Under the pieces are notes generated by a model, which was given only the letters and a program-made list of their open reading frames with translations, was not told where the DNA came from and searched no databases. Below, piece after piece: positions 51,617-60,228 of a stretch of 64,000 bases of DNA (its first letter is position 1; the number at the start of each line of letters is the position of its first letter). The DNA comes from Polynucleobacter sp. HIN11. GTDB taxonomy: Bacteria > Pseudomonadota > Gammaproteobacteria > Burkholderiales > Burkholderiaceae. The stretch lies in contig NZ_AP028142.1 of the NCBI RefSeq assembly GCF_030297675.1, forward strand, positions 1,178,001 through 1,242,000, read 5' to 3'. Both the position numbers and the translations under genes were made by a program.

Positions 51617-52270
51617 TTAAAGCTTACGTGGCTGAGCGCGTAACTTTTTTGCTTCCTGAATGAGGGCATTACGCTCAGCATTGCTTAACTCATCAGTTCC
51701 ATCTAAGCGTCTCGCGCCATCAAAGCGCTTATCCCAATAGGCACTTGCTAAGTCATCAACTCGGACTGCTGAACCCTTTGATGGGGAGTGAATGAATTTG
51801 TTATCGCCCACATAAATACCAACGTGTGAAAAGGTGAGGCGCATCGTATTGAAGAACACCAAATCACCGGGCTCTAACTCCTCCCGAGAAATAGGCTTAC
51901 CCACTTTACTCATTTGCGAGGACTTAGGTGGGAGCAAAAAACCCAATTTATCTTTAAACACAAATCGCACAAAGCCACTCGCGTCCAAACCGGATTGTGG
52001 CAAATCACCATTCCAGCGATATCGCACCCCAATTAATTGCATCGCCTCATTAATCAGGGCTTCGGTTTTGGTGGATACCGAATCCACCACCTGATGGGTA
52101 AAGCGTGCAAAGTAGGAAGAATTGCCCTCAATCCGAACTTCTGGTTTTGGGGCCTCTTTAGCTACTGTATCTGTAGCAGTGTTAGCACTGGCAATCGATA
52201 CCAATCCACCCAAAACCATGGCGGTTAGGAATTGAAAAGGTAAACGGATCATGTGCTTACGAATAGGCAT
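51617..52270 (-). CDS. NlpC/P60 (C40) family protein lacking the catalytic cysteine
   Basis: A 217-residue exported protein: signal peptide (about 7-29, ending ASA), a short linker and a C-terminal NlpC/P60 domain with GVRYRWNGDLPQSGLD, then SGFVRFVFKD and SHVGIYVGDNKFIHSPS. These enzymes cleave peptidoglycan peptides using Cys-His-polar residues. Here the nucleophile position (DCSG in active members) reads DASG: Ala97, codon GCG at 51980-51982. His149 and His161 remain. It may be a non-catalytic peptidoglycan-binding or regulatory protein. The start may be ATG 52270 or ATG 52252. Confidence 0.85.
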   Translation of the reverse strand: MPIRKHMIRLPFQFLTAMVLGGLVSIASANTATDTVAKEAPKPEVRIEGNSSYFARFTHQVVDSVSTKTEALINEAMQLIGVRYRWNGDLPQSGLDASGFVRFVFKDKLGFLLPPKSSQMSKVGKPISREELEPGDLVFFNTMRLTFSHVGIYVGDNKFIHSPSKGSAVRVDDLASAYWDKRFDGARRLDGTDELSNAERNALIQEAKKLRAQPRKL

Positions 52271-52276
52271 GAATGG

Positions 52277-52285
52277 ATTCTAGCA
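52277..52285 (-). promoter_or_regulatory. Candidate extended -10 box of the NlpC/P60 gene
   Basis: TGCTAGAAT reads TGn followed by a 5-of-6 match to TATAAT on the minus strand and ends six bases before ATG 52270. No ribosome binding site lies between. Confidence 0.4.
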
Positions 52286-52361
52286 AAACCGAACCAAAAG
52301 GGAAAGCAAGTTCATCCCGAATATTGATTCTTAAGTAATTGTTTTATATCGATTTTTATTT

Positions 52362-54017
52362 CTAGGTCAGCTCCGCCGCCTTAAATAATGCTTTGGTATA
52401 GGGCTCTTTGGGATCACGAACCATCGCCTCAGTCTCGCCATACTCCACCACTTCTCCAGAGCGCAACACCATGAGTTCATGTGACATTGCCCGGATCACC
52501 GCGAGATCATGACTAATGATGAGATAGGCAAGGTTGTACTTCTTTTGAAGTTCACTAAGCAACTTTAAGACCTGTTTTTGGATTGAAACATCCAAGGCCG
52601 AAGTGGGTTCGTCGAGTACCAGTATTTGTGGCTTCAGAATCAGTGCGCGCGCAATCGCAATTCGTTGGCGCTGCCCACCAGAAAACTCATGGGGATAGCG
52701 CTGGAGAGCGGAACGATCCAAACCAACTTCACGCAAGATCTCAACCACCCTGGTCTCCCGTTCGCCATAAGACAAATGCGGTTGATGAACACTCAAACCC
52801 TCGGACACAATCTCAAAAATAGTCATGCGTGGTGATAATGAACCAAAGGGGTCCTGAAAAATCACCTGCAAATGGGCGCGCATTGCACGACGCTCAATTG
52901 GAGTTAGCGTTGACCACGATTGATCCAAGACCGAGACATCACCCTCCACCTTGGCCCTTGTCTCTCCAAGCAATCCCAGAATGGCCATGGCCAAGGTTGT
53001 TTTCCCAGAACCAGATTCACCAATCACACCAATCGTTTGCCCTTGTTTGAGTTCAAGACTTAAGGGCTTGAGGACTTGATGGCGCTTCGCTTTACTAAAC
53101 CAATCCCGCCAGCGCAAGCCACCACTAGCAAAATTGGATTGCGGGTAAGAGACACTTAATTGATGAGCGGTTAATAAAACGGGGGCCAATGGCACTACCG
53201 GTAGCAGTTCACGCTCAGGCTGACTGTTAACCAATTGCTCCGTGTAAGGATTCGTGGGGTGCGAGAAAACTTCATGCGTTGATCCAGCCTCCACCAGACA
53301 CCCCTGATTTAAGACCCCTACCCGGTTTGCAAAATGCTTCACTAAATTGAGGTCATGCGTGATTAATAGAATCGCCATGCCACCCCGCTCTTTGGCCTCT
53401 TCTTGCAGATCGCGCAGTAAATCCAAAATCTGGAGACGCAAACTCACATCCAAAGCAGTGGTTGGCTCATCGGCAATCAACAAACGTGGTTTGCATGCCA
53501 ACGCCATCGCAATCATGGCGCGTTGACGCTGACCGCCCGATAACTGATGGGGATAGGCATAAAAACGCTCTTCTGCTTGCGGGATCCCGGTTTTCTTCAG
53601 AAGCGTAATGGCAGTCTGGCGGCATTCCTCCAAAGGCATTAAGGGCTCATGCACCTGAACTGCTTCAACAATTTGATTGCCAATGGTAAACAAGGGATTG
53701 AGCGCGGTCATTGGCTCCTGAAAGATCATCGCAATCTCCCGCCCCCGAACCTCCCGAATACGCTCAATCGATAAATCTAATAGATTTTCTTCTGTGCCAT
53801 CCTCGCGTTGCCAGAGAATCCGGCCCTGCAGACGAGCACCTTCTGGGGTGAGGCGCAGCGGCGCCAGTGCGGAGAGTGTTTTTCCGGAACCGGATTCACC
53901 AACCAAGGCAATGCGCTCACCTGGCGCAATGCTCAGATCGAGTTCACGAACTGCATACTTCTCTCGTCGCCCAGTACCAAATGAGATTGAGAGTTGCTCA
54001 TAGCGCAATAAGCTCAT
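52362..54017 (-). CDS. yejF: Peptide ABC transporter ATPase, YejF-like (two nucleotide-binding domains)
   Basis: A 551-residue double ATPase driving a peptide importer. Both halves have a Walker A (GESGSGKT at about 39 and 333), a signature LSGGQRQR / FSGGQRQR, and Walker B (LLIADEPTTALD, ILVLDEPTSALD). The oligopeptide-family linkers after each signature are present. It overlaps the yejE stop by four bases and is the last gene of yejA-yejB-yejE-yejF; the homologous E. coli system takes up peptides including microcin C. Confidence 0.93.
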   Translation of the reverse strand: MSLLRYEQLSISFGTGRREKYAVRELDLSIAPGERIALVGESGSGKTLSALAPLRLTPEGARLQGRILWQREDGTEENLLDLSIERIREVRGREIAMIFQEPMTALNPLFTIGNQIVEAVQVHEPLMPLEECRQTAITLLKKTGIPQAEERFYAYPHQLSGGQRQRAMIAMALACKPRLLIADEPTTALDVSLRLQILDLLRDLQEEAKERGGMAILLITHDLNLVKHFANRVGVLNQGCLVEAGSTHEVFSHPTNPYTEQLVNSQPERELLPVVPLAPVLLTAHQLSVSYPQSNFASGGLRWRDWFSKAKRHQVLKPLSLELKQGQTIGVIGESGSGKTTLAMAILGLLGETRAKVEGDVSVLDQSWSTLTPIERRAMRAHLQVIFQDPFGSLSPRMTIFEIVSEGLSVHQPHLSYGERETRVVEILREVGLDRSALQRYPHEFSGGQRQRIAIARALILKPQILVLDEPTSALDVSIQKQVLKLLSELQKKYNLAYLIISHDLAVIRAMSHELMVLRSGEVVEYGETEAMVRDPKEPYTKALFKAAELT

Positions 54018-55039
54018 ACGCGCGCCCCTGTTAACGGGTTGCTCTTGCGAGAATCAAAGGCATCTCGCAATGCCTCGCCCATAAATGTTAATAAGAGCAA
54101 GGTGCCCCCGAGCACTACGAAGGTCGACACCGAAATCCACCAGGCATCAAGGTTTGCCTTACCCTGCGATAGCAACTCCCCCAAGCTAGGAGTTCCAGGA
54201 GGCACTCCCAATCCCAAGAAATCCAAACTCGTGAGTGACAGAATCGCCGCACTCATCCGGAACGGTAAAAAAGTAATGACAGGGGTTAAGCTATTTGGCA
54301 AGATATGCCGCCGCATAATCTGGGCATTTGTCAGTCCCAAGGCTTTGGCCGCACGCACATACTCAAGAGCGCGATTACGAAAGAACTCGGCACGCACGTA
54401 GTCGGATAAACCCATCCATCCAAATGCCGCTAACAAAATAATCAGTAAGAGCACGCTAGGGTTAAAGATCGAAGCAAAAATAATCAGCAGATATAACTCG
54501 GGCATCGCTGACCAAATCTCAATGATGCGTTGGGTAATGAGATCAAAGCGTCCCCCAAAAAATCCCATCAATGCGCCGGTGAGTACTCCAACCGCTACAC
54601 CCACTGCAGTCAACGCGATGCCAAACAGAATGGATAAACGAAATCCATAGATGAGGCGTGCCAATACATCACGCCCCCGATCATCGGTACCTAACCAGTT
54701 CTCCGCCGAGGGTGCTGCTGGATTAGGCTCTTTGGCAAAGTAATTGAGGGTCTCAAAACTATAGGGGATGAGGGGGTAAATGGCCCAGTTCGATCCATCG
54801 GTAATATTCTTTTTAATATCCGGATCGAGATAATCGGTGCGCGTAGCAAAGTCGCCCCCAAAGACGGTCTCTGGATAATTTTTGACTAAGGGGAAATAGA
54901 ACTTACCCTCGTAGCGCACCACTAAAGGTTTGTCATTCGCGATCAACTCTGCGCATAAACTCAAACCAAACAGGATCGAGAATATCCATAAGCTGACATA
55001 GCCCAAGCGATTCGCTTTAAAGCGCAGCCATTTACTCAC
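54014..55039 (-). CDS. yejE: Peptide ABC transporter permease, YejE-like
   Basis: Membrane permease of about 341 residues with an N-terminal helix, a large periplasmic segment (about 40-125, typical of YejE) and the C-terminal permease domain with the EAA loop (EYVRAAKALGLTNAQIMRRHILPN). GTG 55039 is chosen: it overlaps the yejB stop (GTGA) and has GGGGGTGG just upstream. The frame extends to 55090 inside yejB without similarity. Confidence 0.92.
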   Translation of the reverse strand: MSKWLRFKANRLGYVSLWIFSILFGLSLCAELIANDKPLVVRYEGKFYFPLVKNYPETVFGGDFATRTDYLDPDIKKNITDGSNWAIYPLIPYSFETLNYFAKEPNPAAPSAENWLGTDDRGRDVLARLIYGFRLSILFGIALTAVGVAVGVLTGALMGFFGGRFDLITQRIIEIWSAMPELYLLIIFASIFNPSVLLLIILLAAFGWMGLSDYVRAEFFRNRALEYVRAAKALGLTNAQIMRRHILPNSLTPVITFLPFRMSAAILSLTSLDFLGLGVPPGTPSLGELLSQGKANLDAWWISVSTFVVLGGTLLLLTFMGEALRDAFDSRKSNPLTGARV

Positions 55040-56109
55040 GATCCACCCCCAGAGCCAAATTGGATACGGGGATCTACCAGCACATAGCAAAGATCAGAAA
55101 TTAACTTTGTAATTAGGCCTATTAAGGTAAACAGATAGAGCGTGCCAAACACTACAGGGTAGTCTCTGCGCATCACTGCTTCATAGGAAAGTAAACCTAA
55201 GCCATCGAGAGAGAACAGGGTTTCAATTAAGAGTGAGCCAGCAAAGAAGGCGCCAATAAATGCGGCAGGAAATCCAGTGATCAGCGGAATTAAGGCATTC
55301 CGAAAGACATGCTTCCACAGCACCTTGTTCTCACTCACCCCTTTTGCTCGGGCGGTTAAGACATATTGCTTACGAATCTCTTCTAAAAAAGAATTTTTCG
55401 TAAGCATCGTAATCACTGCAAAGCTACCTAGCACGGACGCGGTGATGGGCAAGACCAAATGCCATAGATAATCCAACACTTTGCCAATCAAACTAAGCTC
55501 ACTCCAGTTATCGGAGGTCAGGCCGCGCAGAGGAAAGATTTGCAGAAAACTTCCTCCGCCAAAGAGTACCAATAGCAATACCCCCAGGACAAATCCCGGG
55601 ATCGCATAGCCCACCAAAATCATCGTGCTGGTGACGCGATCAAAACGCGTGCCATCGCGGACCGCTTTAGCAATCCCCAGGGGAATCGACACTAAATAAC
55701 TGATAAAGAAAGTCCAAAGACCAATGCTGATCGAGACAGGTAGCTTTGAGATCACCAAATCCCAAACGCTTTTGTGTTGGTAGTAGCTTTGTCCCAAATC
55801 AAATTGCGCAAAGCGTTTGAGCATCATGAAGTAGCGCTCAAGCGGAGGTTTATCAAACCCATATAAGGCTTTGACTTGCTCAAGCCGTTCGGCATCCACC
55901 CCTTGACGTCCACGATAGGTCACGCCACCTCCCGAGGACTCACCACCGACCGCTGCATCGCCCTTACCCTTAAGTTCGAGCATCAGCTGCTCGACAGGCC
56001 CACCAGGAACAAATTGCACCACTGCAAAAGTCAGAGTTAAAACCCCAAGCAAGGTGGGGATCATGAGCAAAACCCGCTTAATGATGTAGATCAGAATCTC
56101 GGAGCTCAT
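55036..56109 (-). CDS. yejB: Peptide ABC transporter permease, YejB-like
   Basis: Membrane permease of about 357 residues of the DppB/OppB type: N-terminal helix IYIIKRVLLMIPTLLGVLTLTF, the FVPGGPVEQ motif, and the EAA loop YVLTARAKGVSENKVLWKHVFRNALIP. ATG 56109 overlaps the yejA stop (ATGA) and has a perfect AGGAGG eight bases before it. Confidence 0.93.
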   Translation of the reverse strand: MSSEILIYIIKRVLLMIPTLLGVLTLTFAVVQFVPGGPVEQLMLELKGKGDAAVGGESSGGGVTYRGRQGVDAERLEQVKALYGFDKPPLERYFMMLKRFAQFDLGQSYYQHKSVWDLVISKLPVSISIGLWTFFISYLVSIPLGIAKAVRDGTRFDRVTSTMILVGYAIPGFVLGVLLLVLFGGGSFLQIFPLRGLTSDNWSELSLIGKVLDYLWHLVLPITASVLGSFAVITMLTKNSFLEEIRKQYVLTARAKGVSENKVLWKHVFRNALIPLITGFPAAFIGAFFAGSLLIETLFSLDGLGLLSYEAVMRRDYPVVFGTLYLFTLIGLITKLISDLCYVLVDPRIQFGSGGGS

Positions 56110-57995
56110 TTGCGCGCCTCCTGTAACCACCAGGTTGACAAAATCCATGATTCGGCTGAGTAATACAAGGGCGGATTGGGGTAGCCCATTTCTTTACGGT
56201 ATGCAATGCGATGGGTTGGACTGTACCAATGCGGCACTACATAGTAGCTGTTCCACAGCACGCGGTCGAGTGAACGGGTTGCGGCTTGCAACTGCTCCCT
56301 CGTTTCAGCCCGCACAATCGCATCAATCAATGCATCCACGACCGGTGATTGCACGCCAATGACATTGTCTGAACCTCTCTCCTTGGCTGCCGCACTTCCA
56401 TAGCGATCGTAGAGCTCGTTCCCTGGGCTCTGAGTGTCGGGAAAGCGAATGGTGGTCATATCAAAATCATAGTCATCCATCCGTTTTTGATGAAGTGCAA
56501 AGTCGCTAGTGCGAATATCTACCTTAATCCCTAACTTCTCCAGATTACGTACATACGCGGTCAGAATCCGCAGAAAGAACGGGCCATCTTCGACGATTTC
56601 AAATCGGAATACCTCCCCTTTTGCGTTACGAAGTGCGCCATCGCGATAGGTCCACCCAGCCTCTGCCAATAGCTCTTTCGCCTTGCGAAGATTGCTACGC
56701 AAACTACTGGGCGGTGTGGTACTCGGTGCTGGCGGCATTGCCCCAAACACCGCCTCGGGTACAAATTGAGGGTACTTCGCCTGTAAGGGTTTTAGGAGTT
56801 TGAGTTCAGCGGCGGTGGGCACGGTCTCACCCTCGTAGTTAGCACTCAAATCACTGTTCTGAAAATAACTTTCAATCCGACTGTATTGATCGTAGAAGAG
56901 TTGGCGATTGAGCCATTCGAAATCCAATGCATATCCAAGAGCTTTGCGAACTCGTACATCCTGAAAAATAGGACGACGCAAGTTCATCGCAAAACCCTGC
57001 ATTCCAGCACCGTTGTGATTTGGAAATGCTTTTTTAATTAGGGTGCCATTATTAAATTTAGGGCCCACATAACTCTTCGCCCAATTTTTAGCGCGGTACT
57101 CCACAAGCGCATCAAACTCACCTGCTTTAAATGCCTCTAAGCGCACTGCATCATCGCTATACAGTTTGTAAACAATCCGATCAAAATTAAAGAATCCCAC
57201 CCGCACATTCACCTTATTGCCCCAGTAGTTCGGGTTACGCTTGTAGATCATCGACTTACCTGCGCGATAGGACTCAATTAAGTAAGGGCCGCTACCAATT
57301 GGATGTTCAAAGGTAATCTTGTCAAAGGGAGTATGACTGCCGTCGGCTTTCTTGCCCCAGTTCTTAGAAAAAACAGGTATACCGCCGACCATCAAAGGTA
57401 ACTCGCTATTGCGGGTCTTAAAGTCAAACCGAATCACGCGCTCCGATACCACCACCGCCTGTTTGACATCGGCGTAAATGGTGCGGTACTGCGGATTGGC
57501 AAGTTTACTCATGAGCGTATCAAAACTGTGTTTGACATCGTCAGCCAAAATCGGACTGCCATCGGAGAACTGCGCCTCGGGTCTTAAACGAAAGGTCACC
57601 GACATCTGATCTGGTGCTACTTTTATATCTTCGGCGATTAAGCCATAGACACTCGAGACCTCATCTGCACTGCTCACCGCCAATGACTCAAACATCAAAG
57701 CACCGATGCCAGGGGCAGTCACACCCCGCAAGGTGAAGGGGTTGAACTTATCAAAACTGGTGCGGCGGTCTGGATTGGGTAGCGTGAGTGTTCCACCGCG
57801 TGGCGCATTCGGATTGACATAGTCAAAATGGGCAAAACCATCGGCATATTTGGGTTTGCCATATTGCGCGATGCCCTGAGCGGCCTCAACTCCCAGAGGG
57901 AAAATGAGCATTGAGCACAGTAGCGTGATCAAAAGAGACCGCCAATGCGCCCCAAATTGGCTTGGTAATGATCGCAGGGGTAATTGGCTTAGCAT
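56106..57995 (-). CDS. yejA: Peptide ABC transporter substrate-binding protein, YejA-like
   Basis: Periplasmic binding protein of about 629 residues, SBP_bac_5 family. A signal peptide (about 20-40, ending VEA) precedes GIAQYGKPKYADGFAHFDYVNPNAPRGGTL, a YejA-type beginning. It delivers oligopeptides to YejBEF. ATG 57995 is used; the TTG at 58022 would add nine residues. It is divergent from fabI and heads the yej operon. Confidence 0.91.
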   Translation of the reverse strand: MLSQLPLRSLPSQFGAHWRSLLITLLCSMLIFPLGVEAAQGIAQYGKPKYADGFAHFDYVNPNAPRGGTLTLPNPDRRTSFDKFNPFTLRGVTAPGIGALMFESLAVSSADEVSSVYGLIAEDIKVAPDQMSVTFRLRPEAQFSDGSPILADDVKHSFDTLMSKLANPQYRTIYADVKQAVVVSERVIRFDFKTRNSELPLMVGGIPVFSKNWGKKADGSHTPFDKITFEHPIGSGPYLIESYRAGKSMIYKRNPNYWGNKVNVRVGFFNFDRIVYKLYSDDAVRLEAFKAGEFDALVEYRAKNWAKSYVGPKFNNGTLIKKAFPNHNGAGMQGFAMNLRRPIFQDVRVRKALGYALDFEWLNRQLFYDQYSRIESYFQNSDLSANYEGETVPTAAELKLLKPLQAKYPQFVPEAVFGAMPPAPSTTPPSSLRSNLRKAKELLAEAGWTYRDGALRNAKGEVFRFEIVEDGPFFLRILTAYVRNLEKLGIKVDIRTSDFALHQKRMDDYDFDMTTIRFPDTQSPGNELYDRYGSAAAKERGSDNVIGVQSPVVDALIDAIVRAETREQLQAATRSLDRVLWNSYYVVPHWYSPTHRIAYRKEMGYPNPPLYYSAESWILSTWWLQEARK

Positions 57996-58043
57996 ATGCA
58001 ACAATTGTAGATAGCAAATCAATTTTGAAGTAAAGGACTCATC

Positions 58044-58829
58044 ATGGCTTATTTAAGCGGTAAACGCATCCTCATTACCGGACTCCTCTCCAACCGCTCA
58101 ATCGCCTATGGCATTGCTAAGGCCTGCCACCGCGAGGGTGCAGAACTGGCATTTACATATGTGGGCGAACGCTTTAAGGACCGCATCACAGAATTTGCTA
58201 AAGAATTCAATAGCTCACTCATTTTTGACTGCGATGTGGGTAGCGACGAACAGATCCATGCTCTGTTTGAAGATCTTGGAAAATCCTGGCCCCAATTTGA
58301 CGGCTTTGTGCACTCAATTGGATTTGCCCCCCGTGAGGCAATTGCTGGCGATTTTCTGGAGGGTTTGAGTCGGGAAGCATTCAAGATTGCACACGATATC
58401 TCAGCGTATAGCTTTCCAGCAATGGCAAAAGAAGCGCTCCCCATGTTAAGCCCGAATGCCGCCCTTCTTACCCTAACTTATTTAGGTTCAATGCGTAACG
58501 TTCCCAACTACAACACCATGGGGCTAGCCAAAGCATCCCTCGAGGCATCGGTTCGTTATTTAGCAGGCTCACTGGGACCCAAAGGTATTCGGGTCAATGG
58601 TATTTCAGCTGGTCCGATTAAAACTCTGGCCGCCTCGGGCATTAAAGGGTTTGGAAAAATTCTAGATGCCGTTGAAAAAACGGCTCCTCTGCGACGCAAT
58701 GTGACAGTGGATGATGTTGGTAATGCAGCCTCATTCTTGCTATCTGATTTAGCCAGCGGTATTACCGCTGAGATTATTTATGTCGACAACGGCTTTAGCC
58801 AAGTGGTTGGTGGCATGGATGAGGTTTAG
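58044..58829 (+). CDS. fabI: Enoyl-[acyl-carrier-protein] reductase (NADH)
   Basis: Last step of each fatty acid elongation cycle. The residues match E. coli FabI numbering: Tyr146, Tyr156 and Lys163 in the catalytic block (TYLGSM, NYNTMGLAKAS), with N-terminal ITGLLSNRSIAYGIA for NADH; 261 residues. Gly93 lies in the SIGFAP segment that binds triclosan in sensitive enzymes. AAAGGA precedes the ATG. chrA follows within a few bases. Confidence 0.97.
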   Translation: MAYLSGKRILITGLLSNRSIAYGIAKACHREGAELAFTYVGERFKDRITEFAKEFNSSLIFDCDVGSDEQIHALFEDLGKSWPQFDGFVHSIGFAPREAIAGDFLEGLSREAFKIAHDISAYSFPAMAKEALPMLSPNAALLTLTYLGSMRNVPNYNTMGLAKASLEASVRYLAGSLGPKGIRVNGISAGPIKTLAASGIKGFGKILDAVEKTAPLRRNVTVDDVGNAASFLLSDLASGITAEIIYVDNGFSQVVGGMDEV

Positions 58830-58831
58830 AA

Positions 58832-60184
58832 ATCACTTCCTCAGATCAATCTCTGCCACAAATACCGCTAAGAGAGGCATTAGCGTACTGGCTCAAGCTC
58901 GGGTTTATTAGTTTTGGCGGGCCGACCGCTCAGATTGCCATGATGCATGATGAGCTTGTCGAGAAAAAACGTTGGATCTCCGAGCGTCGTTTTTTGCATG
59001 CCCTTAATTACTGCATGCTGCTACCTGGCCCAGAGGCTCAGCAATTAGCTACTTATTTAGGTTGGCTGATGCATCGAACCTGGGGTGGCATTCTGGCGGG
59101 CACCTTATTTATTCTGCCCTCGCTCTTGATTCTGATTGCGCTCTCATGGATTTATCTGGAGTTTGGTCAAACCCCTTTGATTGCTGCGCTGTTTGAGGGA
59201 ATCAAACCGGCGGTGACCGCGATTGTGATCGTGGCGGTCATCCGCATTGCAAAACGCAGCATTCGTCACGCCATACTGGCCTGGCTTGCCTTCCTATCCT
59301 TTATCGCCATCTTTGTTTTTAATGTTCCATTCCCACTCATTATTGTGAGCGCAGGACTCTTTGGATTTTGGTTAGGTCAACGCCACCCATCCCTGTTTGC
59401 GCATCAGGCCCACACACCATCCCATTGCAGCGACTCTGGTATTCAAGCTCTCATTGGTGATCACACCCCTACTCCAGAGCATGCTCGCCATAATGCAAGT
59501 CGTCTTTATCGACATTTAAGCATTGGGGTTTTATTGTGGCTCATCCCACTAGTCGTTTTGATTCTGATTGAGGGTTGGAGATCGCTCTATCCACAATTGG
59601 CTTGGTTTTTTACCAAAGCAGCATTCCTAACCTTTGGGGGCGCGTATGCAGTCCTGCCTTACGTCTTTCAAGGTGCTGTAGAACATTACCAATGGTTAAC
59701 AGCCCCACAAATGATGGATGGCTTGGCCTTGGGTGAGACCAAACCAGGGCCGCTCATCATGGTGGTTGCTTTTGTGGGCTTTCTGGCAGGGTTTGCTAAT
59801 GACACGGTCTTGGGTGGCCTCGGTTTTTGGGGAGGAGTACTGGGGGCTTGCGTGGCGACCTGGTTTACTTTTTTGCCATCGTTCTTATTTATTTTTTTAG
59901 GTGCCCCTTTGATTGAATCAACCCACGGTAATTTACGCTTTACCGCACCACTGACCGCGATCAGCGCAGCGGTGGTTGGTGTGATTGCCAACCTTGGGGT
60001 GTTCTTTGCCTATCAGGTATTTTTTCCGAAGGGCTTCTCGGGTGGTTTATCGGTATTTGCACTTCTCATTTGTTTGGCGTCTTTAGTTCTGATGCTACGA
60101 CTCCAATGGGGTGTCATTCGTACCTTAGGTCTAGCGGGACTTTTGGGTATTCTGTTTGCTGCCAATGGTGGGCTGTTTTCCTAG
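58832..60184 (+). CDS. chrA: Chromate transporter ChrA, with apparent non-canonical start
   Basis: CHR-family anion transporter with two homologous six-helix halves; ChrA exports chromate, but many members have other or unknown substrates. Conserved blocks: LKLGFISFGGPTAQIAMM, LLPGPEAQQLATYLGW and, in the second half, FFTKAAFLTFGGAYAVLPY and GLALGETKPGPLIMV. The first ATG (58940) lies inside the FGGP block and would delete the first helix. The frame is open upstream to 58825 with no ATG, GTG or TTG; ATC at 58832 has GAGG (58821-58824) at ideal spacing and sits 2 bases after fabI. From there the protein is 450 residues, the normal length. Confidence 0.87.
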   Translation: MTSSDQSLPQIPLREALAYWLKLGFISFGGPTAQIAMMHDELVEKKRWISERRFLHALNYCMLLPGPEAQQLATYLGWLMHRTWGGILAGTLFILPSLLILIALSWIYLEFGQTPLIAALFEGIKPAVTAIVIVAVIRIAKRSIRHAILAWLAFLSFIAIFVFNVPFPLIIVSAGLFGFWLGQRHPSLFAHQAHTPSHCSDSGIQALIGDHTPTPEHARHNASRLYRHLSIGVLLWLIPLVVLILIEGWRSLYPQLAWFFTKAAFLTFGGAYAVLPYVFQGAVEHYQWLTAPQMMDGLALGETKPGPLIMVVAFVGFLAGFANDTVLGGLGFWGGVLGACVATWFTFLPSFLFIFLGAPLIESTHGNLRFTAPLTAISAAVVGVIANLGVFFAYQVFFPKGFSGGLSVFALLICLASLVLMLRLQWGVIRTLGLAGLLGILFAANGGLFS

Positions 60185-60204
60185 ATATTGATCGATAAGC
60201 CTGA

Positions 60205-60222
60205 TGCCAAACTTGGCATAAT
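60205..60222 (+). promoter_or_regulatory. Candidate promoter and operator of the catabolic operon
   Basis: TGCCAA-AC-TTGGCA (60205-60218) is a perfect inverted repeat overlapping an extended -10 box TGGCATAAT (60214-60222). The -10 ends six bases before ATG 60229. A repressor bound here would block transcription. Confidence 0.45.
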
Positions 60223-60228
60223 GGTGTC

